A stretch of DNA of 64,000 nt from Croceicoccus gelatinilyticus (GTDB lineage Bacteria; Pseudomonadota; Alphaproteobacteria; Sphingomonadales; Sphingomonadaceae), in assembly GCF_018398395.1 (NCBI RefSeq), contig NZ_JAHCBF010000001.1:682001-746000 (forward strand), read 5' to 3'. Below are positions 8,094 through 15,795 of this stretch, one piece after another; the stretch's first letter is position 1; each line of letters starts with the position of its first letter. The position numbers and the translations under genes were made by a program. The notes beneath the pieces are model-generated. The model was given only the letters and a program-made list of their open reading frames with translations. It was not told where the DNA came from and did no database searches.

Positions 8094-8774
8094 TTAGAGT
8101 TCAGCCCGCGGCGCGATCTCGAAACTGCGGATCTGACGGACTTTCACCGCCGGGCCCTTGTCGAGTAACGGCCCGAACAACCCGGAAATTTCGGACGGAA
8201 CTTGCGCGCTGCGGCATTGGGGCAGAAGTGCCCGACTGCCGACGACGCCTTTTGCCGCGATCCGAAGGCATTCCTGTTCCGGCGCTGACTTTCCCAAGCC
8301 GTAACTGATGGCATCGATCGCAGCGTACGCATCGACGATCACCTGGGCCGCTTTTGCCGCTTCGGCTGTCAGCGCATTGGTAAGCGGTCCGACGTGCACG
8401 GCGAGGCGGGAGCGCGCGGCACCGCGCAGGGCATCGATCTCGGCGTTCTTGTCCTGAATCTTGTGACGCAGTGAGCGAATACCGGCCTGTAGCGCCGCCC
8501 GCTCGTCCTGCATCTCGTCGAATGACGGCATCAACCGTGCCGCTTCTGCCACCTCAACATCGGAGAGCAAGGCGTCAGCAACTGCCTGCCCGTCGTGGTG
8601 GCGTCGGCCGAATAGGGCTTGCGAAAGCTCCATGCTGCGCGCCTCTGCCTTTGCGATAGCGTCTTCGGCTTTGGCGATGTCCGCTTGCAGGGCTGCAACC
8701 TTCGCATTCTCTTCAGAGAAATCGATTTCGGCCCATGCCGCGGCGATCTCGCCGCAAGTCTTTTTCATGTCCAT
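8094..8774 (-). CDS. Coiled-coil protein of unknown function
   Basis: A 226-aa protein. The first 120 residues are rich in Ala/Glu/Lys with a heptad-like pattern (NAKVAALQADIAKAEDAIAKAE and later IRSLRHKIQDKNAEIDALR), predicting coiled coil. The C-terminal third is more mixed. I chose the ATG at 8774 because a GGGAG box lies 8 nt upstream; a GTG three codons earlier overlaps that box. I do not recognise the family. Its place between the tape-measure and LamG genes suggests a structural or assembly role. Confidence 0.65.
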   Translation of the reverse strand: MDMKKTCGEIAAAWAEIDFSEENAKVAALQADIAKAEDAIAKAEARSMELSQALFGRRHHDGQAVADALLSDVEVAEAARLMPSFDEMQDERAALQAGIRSLRHKIQDKNAEIDALRGAARSRLAVHVGPLTNALTAEAAKAAQVIVDAYAAIDAISYGLGKSAPEQECLRIAAKGVVGSRALLPQCRSAQVPSEISGLFGPLLDKGPAVKVRQIRSFEIAPRAEL

Positions 8775-8787
8775 TCTATTCACTCCC

Positions 8788-9213
8788 TCAATTCATCTTG
8801 CCGATGACGCGATCCCAGATTTGCGATGCCGCTTGCTGCTTTTGCGCGGCGTATCCGGCCTGGCGCTCGGCATCCGTCGGGATTGCAGCCAGCCGCGTTG
8901 TGATGGTGGCTGCGGACTCTTCGGAGTGCGCCAGCATGTCGGCGGCCATTCGTTCGCGTCCGATCGAGGCCTTGCTCGCGAAGACGTCAGCGACCCTTGA
9001 CCGCTCGGCGGCGCGTGCGGACTTGCGGGCGCCTTCGACGTCCATCGTCGTCAGTGCATACGTGTCGCTGGATTTCGCCTTGGTGGCCGGCACGGAAACC
9101 GTCGGCTTGGCCGTCCCAGCCGCGCCGCGACTATTGGGTGTCGGCGGGTTCTTTTCCTCGCGGAGTGCCGCCAAGCGGTTGCTTAGCGAGAGTCGCAATT
9201 CTTCATAGGCCAT
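8788..9213 (-). CDS. Hypothetical element protein (141 aa)
   Basis: A 141-aa soluble protein, rich in Ala, Ser and Glu, largely helical, with a Pro/Gly-rich linker near residues 22-45. No known domain is seen. The ATG at 9213 has AAAGGA about 7 nt upstream. It starts 15 bp after the tape-measure stop and is followed at 13 bp by the coiled-coil gene, so it is part of the same transcript. Confidence 0.65.
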   Translation of the reverse strand: MAYEELRLSLSNRLAALREEKNPPTPNSRGAAGTAKPTVSVPATKAKSSDTYALTTMDVEGARKSARAAERSRVADVFASKASIGRERMAADMLAHSEESAATITTRLAAIPTDAERQAGYAAQKQQAASQIWDRVIGKMN

Positions 9214-9228
9214 GATCTGTCCTTTCGT

Positions 9229-12200
9229 TCAAAAGCTGTATTGGAAATCTCGGTAGTCGAAGGTGCCGTCGCGCGCCGTCCACGCATTCGCTGCAATGTC
9301 CCGGCGTAGTCCGATGATGTTGTCGTTCACCGCGCTGAGCCAGTTCGAGAGCGCCTCGGTCTGCGTCTCAACGGCATCCTTCACCCGACCTGCGCTATCG
9401 AATGGGCTATCCCGATTGCTGGCGATCGAGGCGACGTTTGCATCACCGTCGATGCGTTCGCGGGTGAGGTTGGTTACCTCTTCGAAGCGGTCGAAATAGG
9501 CCTGCGTCGAGCCGAACATTTGCCGCTCGATGTCGAGCAATGAGCGAGCCGCTTCGGCATAAGCGTCGTAGGCCGACGTGTCACCTGCGGCCACGCGCTC
9601 GGCAAGGGGCTGGTACTCGGCCAATGCGTTCTGCTGACGCGAACGAAGCGAAAGCCCGTTGTCGCCGATGGTCAGGTCATCCAGGAGCGATTTTAGCGCA
9701 TCGCTCACTCTTTCGGTGGCTTCCTCGATCGCCTTCGCCCGCTCGATGCCGTAAAGTTCTTCCAACTGCGCGAACTCTTCCGCACTCGCACCGGCCCGGT
9801 CAAACAGGTCGATGAGGTCTTCGAATTCCTTGTTCACCTGGTCAAGGGCGTAGCCGACCGGATCTTTGTATTGCTTGAGACGATCGAAGACGCTGCGGAA
9901 GTCGAGTACGTCCTGCAATGCGCTGTCGAGATCCTTGCCCTTGCGCAGCAGGCGCTGCTCAGCATCGGAAATTCCTTTGATGGCGCCGTCGGTAATTGCA
10001 TCGAGAATAGCGAAGCGTGTTGCCGCTTCCTGATCGTCGCCGAAGTTGACCGCACCGTTCTTGATCTTGAGGCTGCTGTCGTCGGTGTTGACGCGATAGT
10101 CGCCGCCACGAACGCCGATGCTGGTGTAGAAACTGCCGACGTCGCCGCCGAGTTCGTCCGCGATCCGGTTGAGCGCGTCGAGCACCGTTCCGCCAAGACC
10201 CTCGGCGATACCGTATTTGCTCGTCCATGCACCTGCGATGTCCATGTCATCGCCGCCGGTGAGTAGTGCGCGCGCCGTCTTGTTGCTCTTGAACAGGCCG
10301 CCGATGAAACCGCCGGCGATAGAGCCGATGATCTGCCCGCCGGGGATGGGCAGGGCCGCCCCGATCGCCCCGCCAATCGCTGCACCGTCATTCGACATGC
10401 CGATGCCGAACATATCGGCAAGGCCTGCCAGTTGCGTGCCGAACTGCGCGCCGCCCAGCGCATCGCCGAGCGCGCCCGATACGCCGCTGCCTGCGCCGAA
10501 TACCTCGTCACTGATCCCTTTCAGGCCGCCGATGACGCCGCCGACCGTACCAGCCTGAATATACCCGGAGAGGGCACCCTTGAGCACACCGGCCATCTGC
10601 TGCGTGAAAGCGGTCCCGAAAATGTCGTCCATGCCTTCCAGCAAGGGCGAGACGATCGCGTCGGCCATCTTGTCGGAAATCTGGTTGACCGAGAACTGTT
10701 CGATCTCGACCTTATCGCCACGCTCGCCAATCACGACAATTTCGCCATCCGGACCGACACCGGCGCCGTCGGGCATGGGGTTGTCATTTACGGCGGCAAG
10801 TGGGTTCGTGGCAGCAAGGATGCGCCCAGCGGCGATCTCAGCCGCCGTTGCCAGGTTGTCGGTTTGCGTCTTCGCGCCGTCGACACCTTCGGCCAGCCGC
10901 TTTGTGGCACGGCCGAGCGGCGATCGGTCACGCATCTCGTCTTCGATTGCCTGGAATGCATCGCCGAATAGGCGATCGAACAGCCTCGCGCCTTGCAGGT
11001 CCGCCAATGCCTGTTTGATGTCCCCGAAAAAGTCGACGCCCCGGCCCGAAAGCAAATCACGCAGCCCGTCTTTCGCTGTCGTGATGACCGCAAGCTGAGC
11101 GTCGAACAGTTCGCGCTGCCGGCGAAGTTCGGCCGTCCGCTGTTCCTCGAACCGGACCATTTCGAGGATTTGTGCGCGCCGGTCATCGGACACGGTGCCG
11201 ATTTGCTCTTCGAGGCGCAGGACTTCCTGCAGGGCTCGCGCCTCGTCATCCCGTCCGGCCGCGATCAGTTCCTCGATGGCGAGCCTGTCGCGCGATGCCG
11301 CTTCGAGATCGCGGAAGGGCCGATCGAGCGCATCCTCGATAGTGTCTTTCGCATCCTGGGCTTGCTCGATCAGGTCTTCGAAACCTGCCGGCCGGCGCTT
11401 ACCGAGTTCGGCGATGATGCGATCGAGTTCGCGCATCGACTGCGCGGCCTGGTCGATCAGGCGGGGTTGTTCATCAAACCTTTCATTGGTGCGGGCGATG
11501 GTTTCGGCCGCGCGTTCGCCGAAGTTTGCCAGCCGCTCCGCCTCACGGGCGGCGCGGTTTGCTGCGGCCGTGCGGGACCTTCCCGAATCCTTGTCCTGTT
11601 TTTCGGCTTCCTTTGCGAGGTCGATTTCCCGCTGGCGCTCAGCGTTGAGGCGGGCAAGGGCGCGAGTAAGTTCGACGCCGCTGCGCAATTCGCCGTTGCC
11701 GGCCGCATAATCATCTTCGAGCTCGCGTGCCCGTCGGTCGTAGCGGTTATTGATCGCCTTCACCGGATCATTCGCGATTTCGGCACTGCGACGTGCGAGC
11801 GGAATCTCCGCCTGTCTCACCACGATATCGGCTTCATCGATACTTTCGCGAAGACGGGCGATGTCCGCCTCGATCGCTTCCCTGCCCGCTAAGAGGTAGG
11901 GATCGCGCTGGCCCAGTTCGGGGCTGGCCGAGCGTCGGGTTTGCTCTGCAAGGGCAGCTTCCAGCGCCGCGGCGGCCTGCTGGCGAAGCGAGTTCGCCGT
12001 CGCCAATGCCGCGACCTGCCGTTCGCGTTCGGTTTGCAGCGATTCTTCCTGTTCGGCGCGCAGCGTGCGGATTGCTTTTCGCAGGTCTTCGACGGAGCCG
12101 ATCTGTGCGTCGATCGCGCCGGTTGTTCCGTTCGCGGCGTCTTCGGCATCATTCATGCCAAGAGCGAGGTCGACGAGTGCGCCAGCCGCGAAACCAAGAG

Positions 12201-12894
12201 CGACGCCCAGTGTGCCGGACAACATCGTCGCAAGGGTGCCGATGCGTGCCGTCGTCGCATTCGAACTGGTAGCGAGACCGGAGAGGGCCCAGCCAAGTTG
12301 CGGAATCTGCTGGGCGAATGCCATCGAGGCGCGTTGTCCGGACACAAGCTGCACCGAAATGTCCGCGAACTGCTGGCCGGCCATCGCTGTTGCCTGGCTG
12401 ACTTGCCGGCTGGATGCGGTCAGGCGGGTGTTGGCACCGATGACGGCGCCTGTCTCGCTTCGGCTGCGGTTTAGCTGCCGTTGGACCTGTTCAACCGCCT
12501 CAGCATGGCTGATCGCCGCTGCGGCGGCCTCGCGCTTCTCGCGGGCCAGTGCCTCGGCGGACGCAACGGATTGGCGAGCGCGCTGCGAAAAGTCGCCTTC
12601 GGCTTCGGCTGCGGCACGGGTAGCGCGGGCGACTTCCTCGGCGGCGGTGGCAATCGCTTGCTGAGCCGCGGCGGCTTCGCGCAGGTCCTTTGCGCCAAGG
12701 TCGAGCGATCCGAACTGGTTGCGCTGAACCGAGAGCGCGCGGCGCACGGTCTGATCGATCTCGCCAAAGGCGCGGTCGAACTGGCGCTGTGCATCTTCGG
12801 TTGCGGATCGGACGCCGGACTGGAGCTTGTTGAATACTCCGTTTTCGTCGTAGCGAAGCTGGACGTACGCAGGCAATTGCGTTGGGCCGGGCAT
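9229..12894 (-). CDS. Phage tail tape-measure protein
   Basis: A 1221-aa protein with tape-measure architecture. A long alpha-helical, Ala/Glu/Arg-rich N-terminal region is followed by a hydrophobic segment (about residues 220-250, MLSGTLGVALGFAAGALVDL), further helices, a glycine-rich hydrophobic block (about 775-880, with GGAIGAALPIPGGQIIGSIA) and a helical C-terminus. In siphophages this protein sets tail length and enters the host envelope. The start ATG has a GGGAGG box and lies 2 nt after the stop of the initiator-like gene, so it is not in a normal tail-gene neighbourhood: no tail tube, chaperone frameshift gene, baseplate or head genes surround it. Confidence 0.72.
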   Translation of the reverse strand: MPGPTQLPAYVQLRYDENGVFNKLQSGVRSATEDAQRQFDRAFGEIDQTVRRALSVQRNQFGSLDLGAKDLREAAAAQQAIATAAEEVARATRAAAEAEGDFSQRARQSVASAEALAREKREAAAAAISHAEAVEQVQRQLNRSRSETGAVIGANTRLTASSRQVSQATAMAGQQFADISVQLVSGQRASMAFAQQIPQLGWALSGLATSSNATTARIGTLATMLSGTLGVALGFAAGALVDLALGMNDAEDAANGTTGAIDAQIGSVEDLRKAIRTLRAEQEESLQTERERQVAALATANSLRQQAAAALEAALAEQTRRSASPELGQRDPYLLAGREAIEADIARLRESIDEADIVVRQAEIPLARRSAEIANDPVKAINNRYDRRARELEDDYAAGNGELRSGVELTRALARLNAERQREIDLAKEAEKQDKDSGRSRTAAANRAAREAERLANFGERAAETIARTNERFDEQPRLIDQAAQSMRELDRIIAELGKRRPAGFEDLIEQAQDAKDTIEDALDRPFRDLEAASRDRLAIEELIAAGRDDEARALQEVLRLEEQIGTVSDDRRAQILEMVRFEEQRTAELRRQRELFDAQLAVITTAKDGLRDLLSGRGVDFFGDIKQALADLQGARLFDRLFGDAFQAIEDEMRDRSPLGRATKRLAEGVDGAKTQTDNLATAAEIAAGRILAATNPLAAVNDNPMPDGAGVGPDGEIVVIGERGDKVEIEQFSVNQISDKMADAIVSPLLEGMDDIFGTAFTQQMAGVLKGALSGYIQAGTVGGVIGGLKGISDEVFGAGSGVSGALGDALGGAQFGTQLAGLADMFGIGMSNDGAAIGGAIGAALPIPGGQIIGSIAGGFIGGLFKSNKTARALLTGGDDMDIAGAWTSKYGIAEGLGGTVLDALNRIADELGGDVGSFYTSIGVRGGDYRVNTDDSSLKIKNGAVNFGDDQEAATRFAILDAITDGAIKGISDAEQRLLRKGKDLDSALQDVLDFRSVFDRLKQYKDPVGYALDQVNKEFEDLIDLFDRAGASAEEFAQLEELYGIERAKAIEEATERVSDALKSLLDDLTIGDNGLSLRSRQQNALAEYQPLAERVAAGDTSAYDAYAEAARSLLDIERQMFGSTQAYFDRFEEVTNLTRERIDGDANVASIASNRDSPFDSAGRVKDAVETQTEALSNWLSAVNDNIIGLRRDIAANAWTARDGTFDYRDFQYSF

Positions 12895-12896
12895 GG

Positions 12897-13910
12897 TCAG
12901 GCCTCCCTTTCAGAGAGCTTATGAGAATATCGTTCCAGAGAAGCGGCTAAGCGTTCGACGCGGTGACGCTCAAATTCTTGGAGCCAACCATTCGCCGCCC
13001 AGCGCAGCCAGACGACAATATCGTCGCAATCATAGTTGGTGAGGCGCCCCCGCTTGGTCGCCTTCTCGACTGCTTTGAGAACCGTTTCGATCTGCCCGCT
13101 TCGGTTACGCTGATCGAACCGCTGACCGAGATAAGCCGAGAGCGCGTCGGGCAGCAGTGGCATTTGCGGGATGCGGTTGCCGGATTCGTGCGCGTCGATC
13201 AGACGCCAGCATTCGTCGGCGATATCCTGAGCACTGATTTCTGTCTGTGGCCGGCCTTGAATCGCGAACGTAACATGCTGAGGCCGAACCCCGGCACGAC
13301 GGGCCAATTCTGATTGCGAGCCAATGATGCGGACGGCGCGTTTAATCAGATGGACGAGCTCGGAGGGAAGAGGCAGGTTGTTCGATGGAAACGGAATAAC
13401 ATTCTCGTCAGCCACGCACGCGCTCGCGTGCGACACTCCTGTGTATTCTTCTTCATTTTCTAGTTCTGTTTCTACTTCGGGGCGCTGTGGAGCGCCCACA
13501 TGGAGGGGTGGAGAGCGCCCATCATGGGCGCTCACGAGTCCTCGATGCATTGCATGTTCGTCGAGAGGATCGGGCGCTGTGGAGCGCCCATTGACCGTTT
13601 CGTTATCGGGCGCTGTGGAGCGCCCATCCTCAATTATCCTGAGCACTTCGCCGCGACGGCCATCCGGTCTCGGTTCGCGGCTAACGTAACCCCATTGAAC
13701 CAGCTTATCGATCGACCGCCGAATCGAACGCCGATCGGTATTCGCCGTTTCTGCAAGGGTCCTCTGGCCGGCAAAGCAGCCGTCGCGGCCACTAACTCGA
13801 CTCCGACGATCGAACGAAGCAATTGCGGCCAGGCACCGCCAGTCGAGCGTGCCCAGCCGCTTATCACAGACCGCTAATGCGGGAATTGGTATGAAACTAA
13901 GCTCGCTCAT
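12897..13910 (-). CDS. Replication-initiator-like HTH protein
   Basis: A 337-aa DNA-binding protein. Residues about 15-95 form a winged helix-turn-helix (GQRTLAETANTDRRSIRRSI, then LVQWGYV), as in phage and plasmid replication initiators. Residues about 96-144 are a low-complexity linker encoded by the palindromic repeats at 13480-13625. A second helix-turn-helix-like block follows (SQSELARRAGVRPQHV, about 200). The start overlaps the upstream 81-aa gene by 4 bases. A lambda-O-like arrangement, with initiator and origin in one gene, is the simplest reading, but no replication activity is proven; a regulator is the alternative. Confidence 0.65.
   Translation of the reverse strand: MSELSFIPIPALAVCDKRLGTLDWRCLAAIASFDRRSRVSGRDGCFAGQRTLAETANTDRRSIRRSIDKLVQWGYVSREPRPDGRRGEVLRIIEDGRSTAPDNETVNGRSTAPDPLDEHAMHRGLVSAHDGRSPPLHVGAPQRPEVETELENEEEYTGVSHASACVADENVIPFPSNNLPLPSELVHLIKRAVRIIGSQSELARRAGVRPQHVTFAIQGRPQTEISAQDIADECWRLIDAHESGNRIPQMPLLPDALSAYLGQRFDQRNRSGQIETVLKAVEKATKRGRLTNYDCDDIVVWLRWAANGWLQEFERHRVERLAASLERYSHKLSEREA
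13480..13625. repeat. Iteron-like palindromes inside initiator-like gene
   Basis: Three exact copies of GGGCGCTGTGGAGCGCCC lie at 13480-13497, 13572-13589 and 13608-13625. Each is a 7-bp inverted repeat with a 4-nt loop. A variant with the arms exchanged (AGCGCCC-ATCAT-GGGCGCT) lies at 13514-13532. All fall in the codons of the linker of the initiator-like protein. They are candidate binding sites of that protein, that is, an origin or autoregulatory operator. Confidence 0.8.
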
Positions 13911-14152
13911 TGGTCCGAGGCGTTGGGAATGGCCAAGGCCTGAGCCGCTTCGAAGGTGAGCGCCATTATGCCGCCCGTGGCAGCTTGGTGCGCCAGTGCC
14001 TCGCGCGTTGCATCCGGCCCATTCTGAAAATGCTGGATCCGTCCGGTCTGACGCCAGATGCCGGTCGGCGGCGTCAATATCTGCAGCTCGAACTGCACCG
14101 CCGGACGGGATACGAAAATCAGCGGAAGGCCGACGTATATCGGGTTAGCCAT
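13907..14152 (-). CDS. Hypothetical element protein (81 aa)
   Basis: An 81-aa protein starting MANPIYVGLP. The ATG at 14152 is chosen for its GGAGG box 8 nt upstream; the frame is open further upstream but without a ribosome site. Its TGA overlaps the ATG of the initiator-like gene, so both are co-translated. No domain is recognised. Confidence 0.6.
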   Translation of the reverse strand: MANPIYVGLPLIFVSRPAVQFELQILTPPTGIWRQTGRIQHFQNGPDATREALAHQAATGGIMALTFEAAQALAIPNASDQ

Positions 14153-14339
14153 GATGCCGCCCTCCGAATTCGATCGCAGCAATTGTCGGCGCCATATTCG
14201 GGCGCACGTGATGCGACGTTTCAAGGAATTGCGCTTGGTGATTATCGGCGCTATCGAGGGGCTGCGACCGCCGACCAAGCACATCGCACGAAGCCTCGGC
14301 GATCATCCCCGCCGAGGCTTTTTTTAAGGGGCCCGTCAT
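14145..14339 (-). CDS. Possible small element ORF (64 aa)
   Basis: A 64-aa frame starting directly after the excisionase stop (TAAATG) and ending across the ATG of the 81-aa gene. A GAGG lies 8 nt before its ATG. It fills the only gap in this minus-strand operon, but its start contains a strong hairpin whose T-tract points the other way, and its composition is not clearly protein-like. It may be non-coding. Confidence 0.3.
   Translation of the reverse strand: MTGPLKKASAGMIAEASCDVLGRRSQPLDSADNHQAQFLETSHHVRPNMAPTIAAIEFGGRHHG
14291..14325 (+). terminator. Plus-strand intrinsic terminator in minus operon
   Basis: AAGCCTCGGC (14291-14300) and GCCGAGGCTT (14311-14320) form a perfect 10-bp stem followed by TTTTT. 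The T-tract serves only plus-strand transcription, although all genes nearby are on the minus strand. It implies an antisense transcript ending here. Confidence 0.7.
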
Positions 14340-14519
14340 TTATGCCGCCTCACGGCTGGCGACGAATTCGCGGATACTGGCGGTAGTGATGAGCGTTCGA
14401 CGACCGCACTTGATAGCGCGCAGTCCATCGTTCGGCTGGCTTACCAGTTCATAGAGTTTTGTACGGCCAATCCCGAGCGCGGCACATGCCTGATCGACGG
14501 TAACGGTGACAGCTTCCAT
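14340..14519 (-). CDS. AlpA/excisionase-like HTH protein
   Basis: A 59-aa protein: MEAVTVTVDQACAALGIGRT, then KLYELV and a C-terminal IKCGRRTLITTASIREFV. This is the MerR-like helix-turn-helix of the excisionase/AlpA group, which binds next to attachment sites or switches on integrase and satellite genes. The start ATG at 14519 and stop at 14340 give the usual length for the family. It lies between a 216-aa unknown and the initiator-linked genes, and is typical of P4-like and PICI-like satellites. Confidence 0.8.
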   Translation of the reverse strand: MEAVTVTVDQACAALGIGRTKLYELVSQPNDGLRAIKCGRRTLITTASIREFVASREAA

Positions 14520-14596
14520 TGTTCGCTCCTGCGTTGTGTTCGCAGAGAGACGTAGTTGATCGGAGTATCACTAATCGACGTCAGAAATTCGGCTGC

Positions 14597-15235
14597 TCAT
14601 CCGGATTGTTGACGCTTTTTTCGCCCAGGCTTCGCCGCCGTATCTTTGATCGAGTGGACCGGAGGCAACTCTGGGATGGTAGCCAATGTACGGTTAGGCA
14701 GGCGTCCATACTGTTCGTCGACCATCATTACCATTTTCGCGAAACGGCGCTCGCGGCCGCGATGATTGACGGGGGCCCAGTCTTTAGGATTGAAACCCTC
14801 AATATCGGAAAAGGCTTTGACGTGGGAGTGCATGTCGTCCTGTGCTGCCCTCAACGCCTCCCGTCTGCTGCCAAGCTCTTTATCCATCTCGAAGACGAGC
14901 GATATGAAACGCTCGGCAAGGATCAATGAGACTGCCTTGGCACGCCTCTGAGCAACCTTTGGGGAACGCGGGCGCCGCGCGATCGTGTACGACGGAGAAA
15001 TGGCCAATGTCGCACGGACGGCTTCAATGCCGATGATTTGTGCCAGCCGCCGCGTGGCACCAAACGGCAGCTGCTGTTGCTCACTGATAGCGCAGTCCAG
15101 CAGAAACGAAACGTCGGCAGCGAAAGCCTCGCCTCGCTGTTCCGCAGGCGTTCTAGACGCAGCCAACCGCATCAACTCTTCTTCACGCAAGGCAGAAAAA
15201 TAGCTCTGCAATTCGCTTTCGGTGGGTTTTGCCAT
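14597..15235 (-). CDS. Hypothetical element protein (212 aa)
   Basis: A 212-aa soluble, mostly helical protein (MAKPTESELQSYFSALREEE) ending in a basic, Lys/Arg-rich tail. The ATG at 15235 follows a GGGAGG box; a TTG four codons earlier overlaps that box. No domain is recognised. It lies between the 97-aa gene and the excisionase on the minus strand. A DNA-binding or regulatory role is possible from the basic tail but not shown. Confidence 0.6.
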   Translation of the reverse strand: MAKPTESELQSYFSALREEELMRLAASRTPAEQRGEAFAADVSFLLDCAISEQQQLPFGATRRLAQIIGIEAVRATLAISPSYTIARRPRSPKVAQRRAKAVSLILAERFISLVFEMDKELGSRREALRAAQDDMHSHVKAFSDIEGFNPKDWAPVNHRGRERRFAKMVMMVDEQYGRLPNRTLATIPELPPVHSIKDTAAKPGRKKRQQSG

Positions 15236-15440
15236 GCCGCCTCCCAAGCGGATCCCAGAAAAAGCGGGGAAGCGCGTGGGACGCGCGCTTGTCGGCTGGC
15301 CTGCCTATCCCCGCCCGTTAGCAATATCGCCGCATATCAGTGACGCAAGGCCACTAAACGGCACTTTCGACATTCGATCGAACACTAACTTTCGCACGCG
15401 ATCGGGACAGTTAGGGCAAGTCTCGTGTCTTGGTCTGGCC

Positions 15441-15734
15441 CTATTCGGCGGCTGCCAGCAATCGCTGCATGTCGGCCATCGTTTGGTGAAGGTACTCACG
15501 GTTCCAGGCCGTTAGAAAGCCCGTACCGTCATCCTTGAAGACAATTTCCAGTTTCTTGAGCAGCGCGGCATGATCGGGGGCTGGAATGCGCAAAAGTGCA
15601 GTGCGAGCGGCAATGAGGCGATCGGTGTCGTCATCATCCCAGCTTTCCGAATCTCGCTCGAAGTTTGCCCATTCGGTCGAGAGTGCGCCCGCTGCATCAT
15701 TCCATTCCGTATTTGCTACTTGGTGCTCAGCCAT
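15441..15734 (-). CDS. Hypothetical element protein (97 aa)
   Basis: A 97-aa acidic protein (MAEHQVANTEWNDAAGALST; a DDDD run near residue 34), predicted helical. The start ATG at 15734 has an AGGAG box 9 nt upstream. It is 61 bp downstream of the integrase stop, on the same strand. About 205 bp without a gene follow (15236-15440), probably carrying the promoter of the 212-aa gene. Function unknown. Confidence 0.6.
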   Translation of the reverse strand: MAEHQVANTEWNDAAGALSTEWANFERDSESWDDDDTDRLIAARTALLRIPAPDHAALLKKLEIVFKDDGTGFLTAWNREYLHQTMADMQRLLAAAE

Positions 15735-15795
15735 GATCGAATTCTCCTGATCCTGATTCGGTTAATGGTAAGGGTCGGCTGGGCGCTGCAACCGC

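Noticed and set aside
9834-10511. A 225-codon frame inside the tape-measure gene
   Set aside because: Same strand, shifted frame, Arg/Ser/Ala-rich composition typical of a GC-rich shadow. No programmed frameshift signal was seen.
13480-13625. Possible CRISPR array
   Set aside because: The repeats are palindromic and the units sit at irregular distances (about 18, 40 and 18 bp gaps). They lie in an intact gene, and there is no leader or cas gene.
14058-14327. Plus-strand 89-codon frame ending at the terminator
   Set aside because: Its first half is antisense to the better-supported 81-aa gene and no ribosome site is visible. A short later start cannot be excluded, so the region is treated as a possible RNA.
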